The notes below the pieces were generated by a model, which saw only the letters and a list, made by a program, of their open reading frames with translations, made no database searches and had not been told where the DNA came from. This document shows positions 1 through 6,256 of a stretch of 9,198 nt of DNA, piece after piece. Location of the stretch: contig CAYVIZ010000040.1 in assembly GCA_964451715.1 (NCBI GenBank), positions 1 through 9,198 on the forward strand, given 5' to 3'. This stretch comes from Tiamatella sp964451715 (GTDB taxonomy: Archaea > Thermoproteota > Thermoprotei_A > Sulfolobales > Acidilobaceae). Every line of letters starts with the position of its first letter. Positions within the stretch are counted from its first letter, which is position 1. A program made the position numbers and the translations under genes.

Positions 1-86
1 TGTTTTTTAAGTACTGCTATAACGTATATCCAAAGCGTTTCTATGGTTAGCTTTCTTTTCAGTCTTTTCACGGCGTCGGTTTCCAC
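1..86 (-). CDS. PadR-family transcriptional regulator, N-terminal part only (runs off the left edge)
   Basis: On the minus strand a frame stays open from position 98 to the window edge. From GTG at 86 it reads V-E-T-D-A-V-K-R-L-K-R-K-L-T-I-E-T-L-W-I-Y-V-I-A-V-L-K-K, 28 residues before the sequence ends. The pattern K-L-(T)-x-E-x-L-W-x-Y-(I/V)-(L/I)-x-x-L-K matches the first helix of archaeal PadR-like winged-helix regulators, which normally continue with a 'P-x-Y-x-Y-E-I' helix-turn-helix beyond the edge. A stop at 99-101 bounds the frame; GTG 86 and GTG 71 are the usable starts. GTG 86 lies about 24 nt from the centre of the divergent TATA box, which suggests a leaderless transcript beginning at or near the start codon. 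The regulator could control itself and the divergent ino1, but that is inference. The call rests on a short stretch and could be another winged-helix family. Confidence 0.55.
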   Translation of the reverse strand, partial: METDAVKRLKRKLTIETLWIYVIAVLKK

Positions 87-102
87 GGGTTCCAGCCCTT
101 AA

Positions 103-117
103 TCTTTATATATTTTA
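103..117. promoter_or_regulatory. Shared TATA region between the PadR-like gene and ino1
   Basis: The A/T-rich core CTTTATATATTTT (104-116) is close to self-complementary and can serve as a TATA box in either direction. Rightward, transcription would start near 135 and leave a leader of about 22 nt containing the GGTGAT site for ino1. Leftward, it would start near 85, at the GTG of the PadR-like gene. A second A/T tract (122-132) lies to its right. The start sites are inferred from spacing only. Confidence 0.6.
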
Positions 118-157
118 TCTCCATTAATATTTGTAGCGATAAATACTGGTGATCTGT

Positions 158-1264
158 ATGGGTAAGATAAAAGCCGCGGTAATAGGAGTAGGAAACTGTG
201 CCTCCGCACTTATACAAGGCACGTTCTACTATAAAAACGTGGAAGAAGACGAGTTCGTCCCAGGCGTGTCAAAAGTAAAGCTGGGAGGCTATCATATAGG
301 TGACATAGAATGGGTTGCAGCCATTGACGTATCTAAGAACAAGGTGGGCAAGGATCTCGCGGAAGCCATATTCCAACCGCCTAATATAACACCTAGATTC
401 GCTGATATCCCGGAAAAACTAGGGATTGAAGTATCCCCGGGGTTCGTATTAGACGGTGTGGCACCCCACATGAAGGAAAGGTTCAACCCTATAGATGAGG
501 ATGCCTCATTTGAGAGTGTTGTAGACACATTAAGGAATGCAGGCGTGGAGGTTGTTATAAACTTCCTCCCCGTAGGTAGCGAGGAGGCTACAAGGCTATA
601 TGCAAAAGCCGCGCTGGAGGCTGGAGCGGCTTTCATAAACGGGATGCCGGTCTTCATAGCAAGCGACCCTAGCGGATACTGGGATCGTCTTTTCAGAGAG
701 AAGGGCATCCCCTTGGTGGGCGATGATATAAAGGGGCAGTTGGGTGCTACCATACTGCATAGAACCCTAGTACGCCTAATGCATATGAGGGGGGTTAAAG
801 TAGAAGAGACCTACCAGCTTAACATAGGCGGTAACACCGACTTCGAGAACATGCTTGTGGAGGAGAGATTGAAGAGTAAGAGAATATCTAAGACAACGGC
901 GGTTACAAGCATTCTCCCATACGGGGACGAGCTGGCTGTCCAGGGAAAGGTTAGGATAGGACCGAGCGATTATGTCCCCTTCCTAGGAAATACTAAGATA
1001 GCATACTTCTATCTCAGGGGAACGAGTTTCGCAGGGTTCCCCGTGGTGGTGGAGGCTAAGCTTCAAGTGGATGATAAAAGCATGTTCGCCGGGGCCATGA
1101 TAGATGCTATAAGGGGAGCTAGGATAGCCTTGGACCGTGGTGTAGGAGGCATAGTACCCAGTGTATCCGCCCCGTTCTTCAAGCATCCCCCGGTTCAGGC
1201 GCCAAGTGATGAGATAGCTTATCAGTGGTTCATGGAGTTCGTCGAGGGGAAGAGGGAACGCTGA
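158..1264 (+). CDS. ino1: Myo-inositol-1-phosphate synthase
   Basis: Converts D-glucose 6-phosphate to 1L-myo-inositol 1-phosphate using tightly bound NAD, in the cytoplasm. In archaea the product feeds inositol phospholipid headgroups and, in many hyperthermophiles, the solute di-myo-inositol phosphate. The 368-residue protein has an N-terminal Rossmann motif G-V-G-N-C-A-S-A-L (about 10-18), the family's D-D-I-K-G-Q-L-G-A-T block (189-198, with Lys192), and the G-G-N-T-D-F-E-N-M block (about 224-232). Its length matches the shorter archaeal/actinobacterial class of the family (about 360-390) rather than the longer eukaryotic one. The frame opens at GTG 149, but ATG 158 is preferred because GGTGAT at 148-153, a full match to the archaeal 16S tail, sits 4 nt upstream of it and would overlap the GTG. 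It is divergent from a PadR-like gene and convergent with the PPC-domain gene. Confidence 0.93.
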   Translation: MGKIKAAVIGVGNCASALIQGTFYYKNVEEDEFVPGVSKVKLGGYHIGDIEWVAAIDVSKNKVGKDLAEAIFQPPNITPRFADIPEKLGIEVSPGFVLDGVAPHMKERFNPIDEDASFESVVDTLRNAGVEVVINFLPVGSEEATRLYAKAALEAGAAFINGMPVFIASDPSGYWDRLFREKGIPLVGDDIKGQLGATILHRTLVRLMHMRGVKVEETYQLNIGGNTDFENMLVEERLKSKRISKTTAVTSILPYGDELAVQGKVRIGPSDYVPFLGNTKIAYFYLRGTSFAGFPVVVEAKLQVDDKSMFAGAMIDAIRGARIALDRGVGGIVPSVSAPFFKHPPVQAPSDEIAYQWFMEFVEGKRER

Positions 1265-1270
1265 GTACTA

Positions 1271-1288
1271 GTTTTTCCAATTAAAAAT
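1271..1288. terminator. Convergent T-rich terminator region between ino1 and the PPC gene
   Basis: Only 32 nt separate the two convergent stop codons. The plus strand carries a T5 run at 1272-1276 just after the ino1 stop. The minus strand carries a T5 run (complement of A5 at 1283-1287) just after the PPC-gene stop. Archaeal termination often needs only such T-runs. There is no clear hairpin. Confidence 0.5.
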
Positions 1289-1296
1289 TAAAATCT

Positions 1297-1725
1297 TCAA
1301 CTCCAGCGGTGGCTGAACATTCCACTTATGCTTTTATAGTCGCCCACTAGTTCGGCGACAAGGATTTCAAGGAACGGCGATACATGCGCATCAACCAGAT
1401 GGCCCGCGTAAACCTCGGACGTCTGTCTAGCTATAGTTACATGGAGATGAGTATAATACCGCTCGTCACCACCAACTATACTGTTCCCCTTTATAGACGC
1501 AACCTCTAGAACATGGCCTTCAACAGGCTCTACGTCAACGACATCGTACTTCTTGGCACTAGGGTCAAACACTCCTATCCTTGCCCAGGAGAACCCTCCT
1601 ATACCTGTTATCCAGGCAGCTTTTATGTCTTGAGAGGACAGAATCTCCTCTATAGCCCTGTGGGGATGTTCTCCCTCCTCTACTTTCACGAGGAATATTC
1701 TACCCGTTCTAACATACGCCTTCAA
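1297..1725 (-). CDS. PPC domain (DUF296) protein
   Basis: A 142-residue stand-alone PPC/DUF296 domain, the fold also found fused to AT-hooks in plant AHL proteins. Archaeal and bacterial single-domain members are small cytoplasmic proteins of uncertain function, thought to form trimers and bind metal. Visible family marks are G-I-G-G-F-S-W-A-R-I-G-V-F-D (41-54), E-G-H-V-L-E-V-A-S-I-K-G-N (69-81), T-H-L-H-V (92-96) and A-G-H-L-V-D-A-H-V (107-115). His93, His95 and His109 are the likely metal-site histidines. There is no AT-hook. The start is TTG at 1725-1723: AGGTGA on the minus strand (1740-1735) lies 9 nt upstream and no other initiator fits. That site overlaps the stop codon of the HTH-CBS gene, so the two are almost certainly co-transcribed and may be translationally coupled. 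Family call is firm; function is unknown. Confidence 0.85.
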   Translation of the reverse strand: MKAYVRTGRIFLVKVEEGEHPHRAIEEILSSQDIKAAWITGIGGFSWARIGVFDPSAKKYDVVDVEPVEGHVLEVASIKGNSIVGGDERYYTHLHVTIARQTSEVYAGHLVDAHVSPFLEILVAELVGDYKSISGMFSHRWS

Positions 1726-1734
1726 TAGGGGGCT

Positions 1735-2631
1735 TCACCTCTTCATGCCGGCCATGAGTTTCAGTATATCCGTTCTTGTTATTATGCCGACAGGTGCTCC
1801 ATCATTATTTATCACGACAAGCCTACCCACGCCGTTGGAATCCATAGTCCTTATGGCGTCGAAGATATCCGCTGTCTCGTTTATGGTTACTATATCCTTC
1901 CTAGACAAGGCTTTCACTACGGGATCATTTAGTTTTAACCCTCTAGCGATAGCCCTAGCCAAGTCCGACGCGGTGAAAAACCCTACGAGATTATTGTCGA
2001 GGTCCTTTACAGGAGCACCACGTATACCGTGTTTTGCTAGAACCCTAGAGGCTTCTATCAACGTGTCATCCATGTTGAGGTATATAATGTTCCTCTTCGC
2101 TATGCTCCCTATCTTGACATCGGGAATACTCACAATATTAGAGAGTGTAACCAGTATTTGCCTTACCGTGTGATCGATCTTGTCCACTATACCCTCCGCT
2201 ACAAACCTAGGCTTCGGAATGCTTTCTATCCGGGCTTTCATGCCCTTCTTTATAAATGATGTATCGCCTAGGACCTTCACCAGAGCTTTTCCCTGGTTGT
2301 AGGAGAAGAACTCTATTATCTCCATCGAAATAATACTGAGCACTTGTTCGGGCTTCTCTCCTATCTTTATGACTCCATAGGCTATAGGGTGTGGATAGGT
2401 TTTAGAGAGTAGCTCCTTTGCCTTGAGCGTCGGTATGTAGCCCCCGAGAGGCCCTGTCCTAGACTCTACGAGGCCAACGTTTTTCAGCCATACTATTATA
2501 TTCCTAACAGTCCCCTCGTCCTTCCCTAGCAGCGAGGCTACTTCCTTGCTCTTTATCATTCTTCCCTCCTTCTCGTATAGCGTTACAAGGGCTTCCAGTA
2601 CTTGGCGCTGTGTTGAGGTTAGCTCTACCAC
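1735..2631 (-). CDS. HTH-type transcriptional regulator with C-terminal tandem CBS domains (COG2524-like)
   Basis: A 298-residue predicted DNA-binding regulator. Residues 1-75 form a winged helix-turn-helix (S-T-Q-R-Q-V-L-E-A-L, K-S-K-E-V-A-S-L-L-G, T-V-R-N-I-I-V-W-L, G-P-L-G-G-Y wing). Residues about 80-168 form a linker domain I do not recognise. CBS domain 1 is about 175-230 (I-R-G-A-P-V-K-D...F-T-A-S-D-L) and CBS domain 2 about 240-295 (V-G-R-L-V-V-I-N...I-I-T-R-T-D-I). CBS pairs usually bind adenosyl ligands such as AMP, ATP or SAM, so the protein may sense energy or methyl-donor state; that is inference. The start is GTG at 2631: GGTG on the minus strand (2642-2639) lies 7 nt upstream, and a stop codon a few codons upstream prevents a longer form. 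It is the first gene of a two-gene unit with the PPC protein. Confidence 0.85.
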   Translation of the reverse strand: MVELTSTQRQVLEALVTLYEKEGRMIKSKEVASLLGKDEGTVRNIIVWLKNVGLVESRTGPLGGYIPTLKAKELLSKTYPHPIAYGVIKIGEKPEQVLSIISMEIIEFFSYNQGKALVKVLGDTSFIKKGMKARIESIPKPRFVAEGIVDKIDHTVRQILVTLSNIVSIPDVKIGSIAKRNIIYLNMDDTLIEASRVLAKHGIRGAPVKDLDNNLVGFFTASDLARAIARGLKLNDPVVKALSRKDIVTINETADIFDAIRTMDSNGVGRLVVINNDGAPVGIITRTDILKLMAGMKR

Positions 2632-2668
2632 TGAGATGCACCACTAGCATAGGATTTTCATATATGGA

Positions 2669-2680
2669 TTAATAAAAATA
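2669..2680 (-). promoter_or_regulatory. Probable promoter of the HTH-CBS/PPC unit
   Basis: The minus strand reads TATTTTTATTAA across 2680-2669, an archaeal TATA-like tract. Transcription would begin near 2650 and give a leader of about 18 nt containing the GGTG site. The same T-rich tract follows the stop of the DUF2192-like gene (2698) and could double as its terminator. Confidence 0.45.
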
Positions 2681-2697
2681 TTATCAACTATCCATTC

Positions 2698-3423
2698 TCA
2701 CAGCCTGAGTATGTTATTCACCAGCTTACGGGGAACCCTGAATACCTCTATAGCTATGTGCCCGATATAAGCGTCATCCGGGATAACTGTTCTATCCCAT
2801 CCCAGCCTAACAGCTAGAGCCTGCTTATAGGCCTCCTTGGTTAGTCTATCCCTTATCTCGCCGCGGGATATAGCGTCCGCCACCCTTAACGCTATGTAGA
2901 ACCTCAGGTATTTCTTAATGGAAGGCTCCAGCTCCGGGAAAGCCCTTGCCGCTTTCCTGAACAGCTCCGCGGCTTCCTCCTCACTACCCATGCCGAACAA
3001 CTCTTTTACAACGGCTATACGGAATATTTTTGCTAGAAGGTTCATGGTGACCTCACCGAACTCTTTTTCCACGAGCTTCCTTGCATCGCTAGGATCCTTC
3101 TCCAATAGCGCTTTGAGCGATTCATCCAGTTTTACCTCGACCCTGAAGAGGTCATCAAATATCTCGGGGAACTCATCGTCTAGATGCATCCCATACTTGC
3201 CGACAACGTATAGCGATACAAGCTCCTTCTCGTAGAGATCAGGCGGGGTTGCTTTGCCCTTTATTGGCACGAGGCCTTCTAGCTCGTATCTCTTACTTAG
3301 AAGTGTAACCAGATCCTCTCTGGAGTCTATGGTTTCCTTGTACTCGTCTAGAAGCACGCCCCACAGGTCTGTAAGTACTGATATCCTTTTTTTCACGTGT
3401 TCACTCTGGCTGTTGCTACTCAT
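2698..3423 (-). CDS. Conserved archaeal protein, DUF2192-like
   Basis: An acidic, largely helical, soluble protein of 241 residues with no signal peptide or membrane segment. The block around P-I-K-G-K-A-T-P-P-D-L-Y-E-K-E-L-V-S-L-Y and V-V-G-K-Y-G resembles what I recall of the Thermoproteota family DUF2192, whose function is unknown. A second recognisable part is the C-terminal region rich in R-L-T-K-E-A-Y and V-P-R-K-L. The frame extends to ATG 3450, but ATG at 3423 is preferred. A GGTG site on the minus strand (3433-3430) lies 6 nt upstream of it, and the TATA tract at 3451-3470 would start transcription near 3430-3440, downstream of the longer start. The gene is divergent from the cluster beginning at 3495 and shares its promoter region. 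No function is inferred; the family call rests on memory of the consensus. Confidence 0.7.
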   Translation of the reverse strand: MSSNSQSEHVKKRISVLTDLWGVLLDEYKETIDSREDLVTLLSKRYELEGLVPIKGKATPPDLYEKELVSLYVVGKYGMHLDDEFPEIFDDLFRVEVKLDESLKALLEKDPSDARKLVEKEFGEVTMNLLAKIFRIAVVKELFGMGSEEEAAELFRKAARAFPELEPSIKKYLRFYIALRVADAISRGEIRDRLTKEAYKQALAVRLGWDRTVIPDDAYIGHIAIEVFRVPRKLVNNILRL

Positions 3424-3450
3424 CACATACACCATGGATGGAAAACTCAT

Positions 3451-3470
3451 TATATTTTACTTAATAAAAT
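3451..3470. promoter_or_regulatory. Divergent promoter region for the DUF2192-like gene and the membrane/riboflavin cluster
   Basis: An A/T tract contains overlapping TATA-like elements for both strands. Leftward, ATTTTATTAAG (3470-3460) predicts a start near 3439, upstream of the GGTG site of the DUF2192-like gene. Rightward, TTAATAAAA (3461-3469) or TATATTTTA (3451-3459) predicts starts near 3480-3495, just before or at the GTG of the small gene. The latter would make that transcript leaderless or give it a very short leader. Confidence 0.5.
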
Positions 3471-3494
3471 CCTATCAAGGAAGAGGCGGGGCCC

Positions 3495-3668
3495 GTGGAC
3501 ACGGTGTTAAACCGTTATATGGAGAGAGTAACCCGGTGCAACAGTGAAGCCAGGCCGCCCTGCATCATCACTGTTTCATATAGTGATCTCCAGGATAAGG
3601 GGTTCCTAGAGAAACTAGGCTCTCTAGCAAGGAGAGGCGTGGCCGTCAGGGTGTTGGCCGATGCATAG
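3495..3668 (+). CDS. Small 57-residue protein, first gene of the cluster, unknown function
   Basis: An open frame from GTG 3495 to TAG 3666-3668 fills what would otherwise be a gene-free gap. The product has a basic, helical N-terminus with two cysteines (R-Y-M-E-R-V-T-R-C, then P-P-C). A strand-helix-strand unit follows: I-I-T-V-S-Y, then F-L-E-K-L-G-S-L-A-R-R-G, then V-A-V-R-V-L-A-D-A. It could be a small alpha/beta fold or the remnant of a longer one. Support for it being real: a TATA tract at the correct distance, GAGG at 3483-3486 spaced 8 nt from GTG, codon use like the neighbours, and an 8-nt overlap (ATGCATAG) with the SpoIIM-family start, typical of coupled operon genes. I do not recognise the family. 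The alternative is untranslated leader RNA, since the stretch also contains a hairpin (3540-3575). Confidence 0.5.
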   Translation: MDTVLNRYMERVTRCNSEARPPCIITVSYSDLQDKGFLEKLGSLARRGVAVRVLADA

Positions 3669-4257
3669 GGAGTTCATGCTTTTGATGGACAAACGTGTAT
3701 ATGTCATAACTCTTGTTTTGGTGACGGTGTTTATAATAAGCTTCACGTTTCACGATATCCTGCTGAGCAAGGCATCGGTAATAGGTGTCTCCCGGGAATC
3801 CCTTGAGAAGTCTGTTGAAGAGAAGTTCTCCTCTCTTCCAGGAGGCAGTGTGTTCCTATTACCTCTGGTCATATTTGTAAACAACTTTATAGCCTCTATC
3901 GTCACGATAGCCTCGGGCTTCACTGTTATCGGTCCTCTAGCCATAATGGCTTATAACGGCATTGTGACGGGTTTAGTAGTCAATACTTCTCTAGGGGCGG
4001 GTAGAGGCTTCCTCAATTACTCTGCTTTCGCCCTGCTGGCCCCTCATGGGTCACTGGAGATACCTACTATAGCCTTATCAGGCGCCATACCTATATACAG
4101 GCTCCTGTATAGGGGGAGGGGAATATCTTGGATTAACGTGTTAAAACTAGTCTCATTTATACTGGTTACGCTGGCTTTTGTTGAGAGCATTATAACTCCA
4201 GCTACTGCGGTTATAGATGCAGTTATAACAAGGATGCTGGAGAGCATACTGGTGTAG
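3661..4257 (+). CDS. SpoIIM-family (DUF95) integral membrane protein
   Basis: A 198-residue polytopic membrane protein with about five hydrophobic segments (roughly 13-30, 64-88, 90-110, 122-146, 158-178). It carries the marks of the stage II sporulation M family: F-V-N-N-F (72-76), Y-N-G-I-V-T-G (98-104) and P-H-G-S-L-E-I-P-T-I-A (128-138). Archaeal members are not linked to sporulation and their role is unknown; in bacteria SpoIIM belongs to the engulfment DMP membrane machinery. A charged loop (about 39-58) separates the first two segments. ATG 3661 is favoured: GGTG (3650-3653) lies 7 nt upstream, and the codon overlaps the end of the 57-residue gene. ATG 3676 and 3685 are possible alternatives. 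The next gene starts 6 nt after its stop, with its GGTG site inside this gene's last codons, so the two are probably a functional pair. Confidence 0.85.
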   Translation: MHREFMLLMDKRVYVITLVLVTVFIISFTFHDILLSKASVIGVSRESLEKSVEEKFSSLPGGSVFLLPLVIFVNNFIASIVTIASGFTVIGPLAIMAYNGIVTGLVVNTSLGAGRGFLNYSAFALLAPHGSLEIPTIALSGAIPIYRLLYRGRGISWINVLKLVSFILVTLAFVESIITPATAVIDAVITRMLESILV

Positions 4258-4263
4258 ATAGTT

Positions 4264-5061
4264 ATGAGCACTCTGTCCGTTATTTTACTCGTGTTATTCT
4301 TGGCTGCCAGTGTCTATATCGCCTCGCACACTATAATAGTACTGGGTTTCAACAGTAGCCTCGATGGTGAATGTGTAATAGTAGACGCTTCTAGTAATGC
4401 TAATATTACGGTGGAAGAGGGTGTTGTATCAGAGATTAATACTGCAAGGATAATTATTCCGGGCACGAGATACCAGGTCAACTCTAGCGGTATCCTCTAC
4501 GCGTATTGCAAGTCCGGCGAGTATATAATGTTGTCAGGAGACCCTGCCATGCTAGATAGTATAAACGTTTCCAGTATAGGTTACAAGACTGTTATCACCT
4601 CTCCACTCATATCTGGTGTAATAAAGCTGGCGATAGGAGAACTCTATTTCAACTCATCCATCGAGAAGCTAAATGACACGGTTTACCTCTACAAGCATAA
4701 TGACAACCTCGTAATAATCCCTTACCCCAGTAAAATACTATACGAGAGTATGGTAAAGGAGGAGGGCTTGCTCATTGAATTGAACTCCACTCTGGGAACA
4801 CCGGTCTATATAATCCGGCTACCTAATCCTACCAGCAACCCCGGCAATACTCCCTCACATAACCCGTCTAGCTCTAGTGAAGCCGGGCACAATAGATCCT
4901 TGGAAGCCTCTTCTTGGACACAGTCAGAGAGCATCCACGGCCTCATGGGGGGATCCATGGGAGAGAACTATTTCCCCCCACATGGCAGAACCATGTATAT
5001 CATAACATTAATTCTCTCGCTACTCATTATTTCATACTATGTGAAGGTGGCTAGAGGTTGA
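4264..5061 (+). CDS. Two-anchor membrane protein with a glycosylation-rich external domain, unknown function
   Basis: The 265-residue product has an N-terminal hydrophobic segment (about 5-28) and a C-terminal one (about 244-258) followed by a short basic tail. Between them lies a roughly 210-residue domain predicted to face outward. That domain contains eight N-X-S/T sequons (Asn30, 47, 73, 101, 130, 137, 174, 210), two lone cysteines (Cys37, Cys82) that could form a disulfide, and beta-rich hydrophobic stretches. A Pro/Ser/Asn-rich stalk (about 187-218) precedes the C-terminal anchor. These features fit an archaeal surface protein. I do not recognise the family. ATG 4264 is preceded by GGTG (4251-4254, 9 nt away). 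The stop overlaps the TTG start of ribB by 4 nt (TTGA), so it is very likely co-translated with spoIIM-like and rib genes. Involvement in flavin handling is conjecture from position only. Confidence 0.75.
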   Translation: MSTLSVILLVLFLAASVYIASHTIIVLGFNSSLDGECVIVDASSNANITVEEGVVSEINTARIIIPGTRYQVNSSGILYAYCKSGEYIMLSGDPAMLDSINVSSIGYKTVITSPLISGVIKLAIGELYFNSSIEKLNDTVYLYKHNDNLVIIPYPSKILYESMVKEEGLLIELNSTLGTPVYIIRLPNPTSNPGNTPSHNPSSSSEAGHNRSLEASSWTQSESIHGLMGGSMGENYFPPHGRTMYIITLILSLLIISYYVKVARG

Positions 5062-5738
5062 ATGGAATAGAAGAAGTGATAGAGATATTCGCAAAGGGGA
5101 CCCCCGTTCTTATACATGACAGCGACAGCCGCGAGGACGAGACCGACATAGTAGTATATGCGGGCTTTGTCGATGCAGATACTATATACATGATGCGCAC
5201 ATTGGGAGGAGGCTTGCTATGCTATGCTACTGATGAGAAAGTTACGAGGAGTCTTGGCATACCTTTTGCGGACGAGTTATATTCCCTAGTTGATAGTTTA
5301 AAACCGCTCACAGAGAAGAGGCTCTCCTACGGGGACAGGCCTGCCTTCACAGTATGGGTTAACCATAAGGACGCCACCACAGGTATAAGGGATAGAGACC
5401 GGGCGTTAACTATTTCCAAGCTCCACAGGGTAGCCGAGGAGGCTTGGCGGGGCAACTCGGATGAAGCCCTTGAAATGTTTAGGAGAGAGTTCCAAGCACC
5501 GGGGCATGTCCCCCTACTTGCTGGTAGGGGTCTGGAAAAGCGGAGGGGCCATACGGAACTCAGTCTGGCCCTCGCTTTAATGGCAGGAGTAACTCCGAGC
5601 GTCGCCTTCATAGAGATGCTCGATCGGGGCGACAGGCTCCCAGTGGAGAAAGCGAAGAGGATAGCGGAGGAGAAGGGGTTCGCCTTCATAGAGGGTAGGG
5701 ATATCGTGGAGGCGTATATGAAATGGAGAGATGCGTAG
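5058..5738 (+). CDS. ribB: 3,4-dihydroxy-2-butanone 4-phosphate synthase
   Basis: Cytoplasmic, Mg-dependent enzyme converting ribulose 5-phosphate to formate and 3,4-dihydroxy-2-butanone 4-phosphate, the four-carbon donor for the lumazine step. The 226-residue protein is a single RibB domain with no fused GTP cyclohydrolase II. Family blocks in order: acidic loop S-R-E-D-E-T-D (24-30), R-P-A-F-T-V-W-V (94-101), A-T-T-G-I (106-110) with D-R-A-L-T-I (114-119), A-P-G-H-V-P-L-L (147-154) and G-H-T-E-L-S (164-169), the last containing the conserved catalytic-site histidine. Length is close to the usual 210-220. The start is TTG 5058, with GGTG at 5046-5049 (8 nt spacing) and a 4-nt overlap with the preceding gene. 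The 3' end overlaps ribC by 16 nt, so ribB and ribC are one transcript. Confidence 0.92.
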   Translation: MNGIEEVIEIFAKGTPVLIHDSDSREDETDIVVYAGFVDADTIYMMRTLGGGLLCYATDEKVTRSLGIPFADELYSLVDSLKPLTEKRLSYGDRPAFTVWVNHKDATTGIRDRDRALTISKLHRVAEEAWRGNSDEALEMFRREFQAPGHVPLLAGRGLEKRRGHTELSLALALMAGVTPSVAFIEMLDRGDRLPVEKAKRIAEEKGFAFIEGRDIVEAYMKWRDA

Positions 5739-6187
5739 GAGTAGTAGACACTATGTTCGCTAGAGTAGACATGGGGTCAGCTGCCTACGAGGTGCTCCGG
5801 GAGCGTTTGCCGCGTTATAGAATAGTCAGAATAACCGTCCCGGGAGCTAAGGATTTACCAGGAGCTGCTAGGAGGATGCTGGATAAAGGATGCGAGGCCG
5901 TGATAACTCTGGGGTGGATAGGTAGAAGAGAGGCTGACAGAGTTACATATGCAGTTTCAAGCATGGGCCTCGTCCTTGTAGGCGTCCTGACCGGGAAGAT
6001 AGTAGTCGACGTCACTGTTCACGAAGATGAATCGGATGACCCGGCCGAGTTGAAGAGAATAGCGCTCGAACGCGCCAGAGACCACGCCGTCAACTTGGCT
6101 TATATGTTGACCAAGCCCGATGAGCTGGTTAAAAGAGCAGGCAAAGGTGTAAGGCAGGGATACCCAGACGCTGGCCCCATAGATTAG
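5723..6187 (+). CDS. ribC: Archaeal-type riboflavin synthase
   Basis: Catalyses the last step, dismutation of two 6,7-dimethyl-8-ribityllumazine molecules to riboflavin plus the pyrimidine by-product. The archaeal enzyme is unrelated to bacterial RibE and shares its fold with lumazine synthase. At 154 residues it matches the family length (Methanocaldococcus enzyme about 156). Diagnostic blocks are V-V-D-T-M-F-A-R-V-D-M-G (7-18), T-V-P-G-A-K-D-L-P (38-46), V-H-E-D-E-S (99-104) and G-K-G-V-R-Q-G-Y-P-D-A-G-P (140-152). ATG 5723 lies inside the end of ribB; GGAGG at 5708-5712 is 10 nt upstream. Translational coupling with ribB is likely. The substrate is supplied by RibH, encoded next. Confidence 0.94.
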   Translation: MERCVGVVDTMFARVDMGSAAYEVLRERLPRYRIVRITVPGAKDLPGAARRMLDKGCEAVITLGWIGRREADRVTYAVSSMGLVLVGVLTGKIVVDVTVHEDESDDPAELKRIALERARDHAVNLAYMLTKPDELVKRAGKGVRQGYPDAGPID

Positions 6188-6200
6188 GTGTTTCCACATA

Positions 6201-6248
6201 GTTTTTATTATAATGATATTGGGACATGGATAAACCCGAGAAGGAGGT
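6201..6248 (+). promoter_or_regulatory. Internal promoter and strong Shine-Dalgarno site before ribH
   Basis: The 69-nt gap between ribC and ribH holds a TATA-like tract TTTTTATTATAA (6202-6213), predicting a start near 6232, and a GGAGGT ribosome-binding site (6243-6248) 8 nt before ATG 6257. The T5 run at 6202-6206 could also terminate the upstream transcript. This suggests ribH-arfA can be expressed separately from ribB-ribC. Confidence 0.5.
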
Positions 6249-6256
6249 ATAGGGAG

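Noticed and set aside
292..753. 153-codon antisense frame inside ino1
   Set aside because: Low-complexity Ser/Thr/Pro-rich product opposite well-conserved ino1 blocks; a shadow frame.
1745..2173. Plus-strand frame opposite the CBS domains
   Set aside because: The minus-strand protein has clear CBS motifs and start signals; the plus frame has no ribosome-binding site or recognisable product.
3424..3450. N-terminal extension of the DUF2192-like protein to ATG 3450
   Set aside because: The TATA tract would start transcription downstream of that codon, and a GGTG site fits ATG 3423.
3540..3575. Minus-strand C/D box sRNA starting with GTGATGA
   Set aside because: A C-box-like string is present, but no CUGA lies at guide distance and no kink-turn stem forms.
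6188..6256. N-terminal extension of RibH from GTG 6188
   Set aside because: The stretch contains a TATA tract and a GGAGGT site placed for ATG 6257, and the extra residues do not resemble lumazine synthase.
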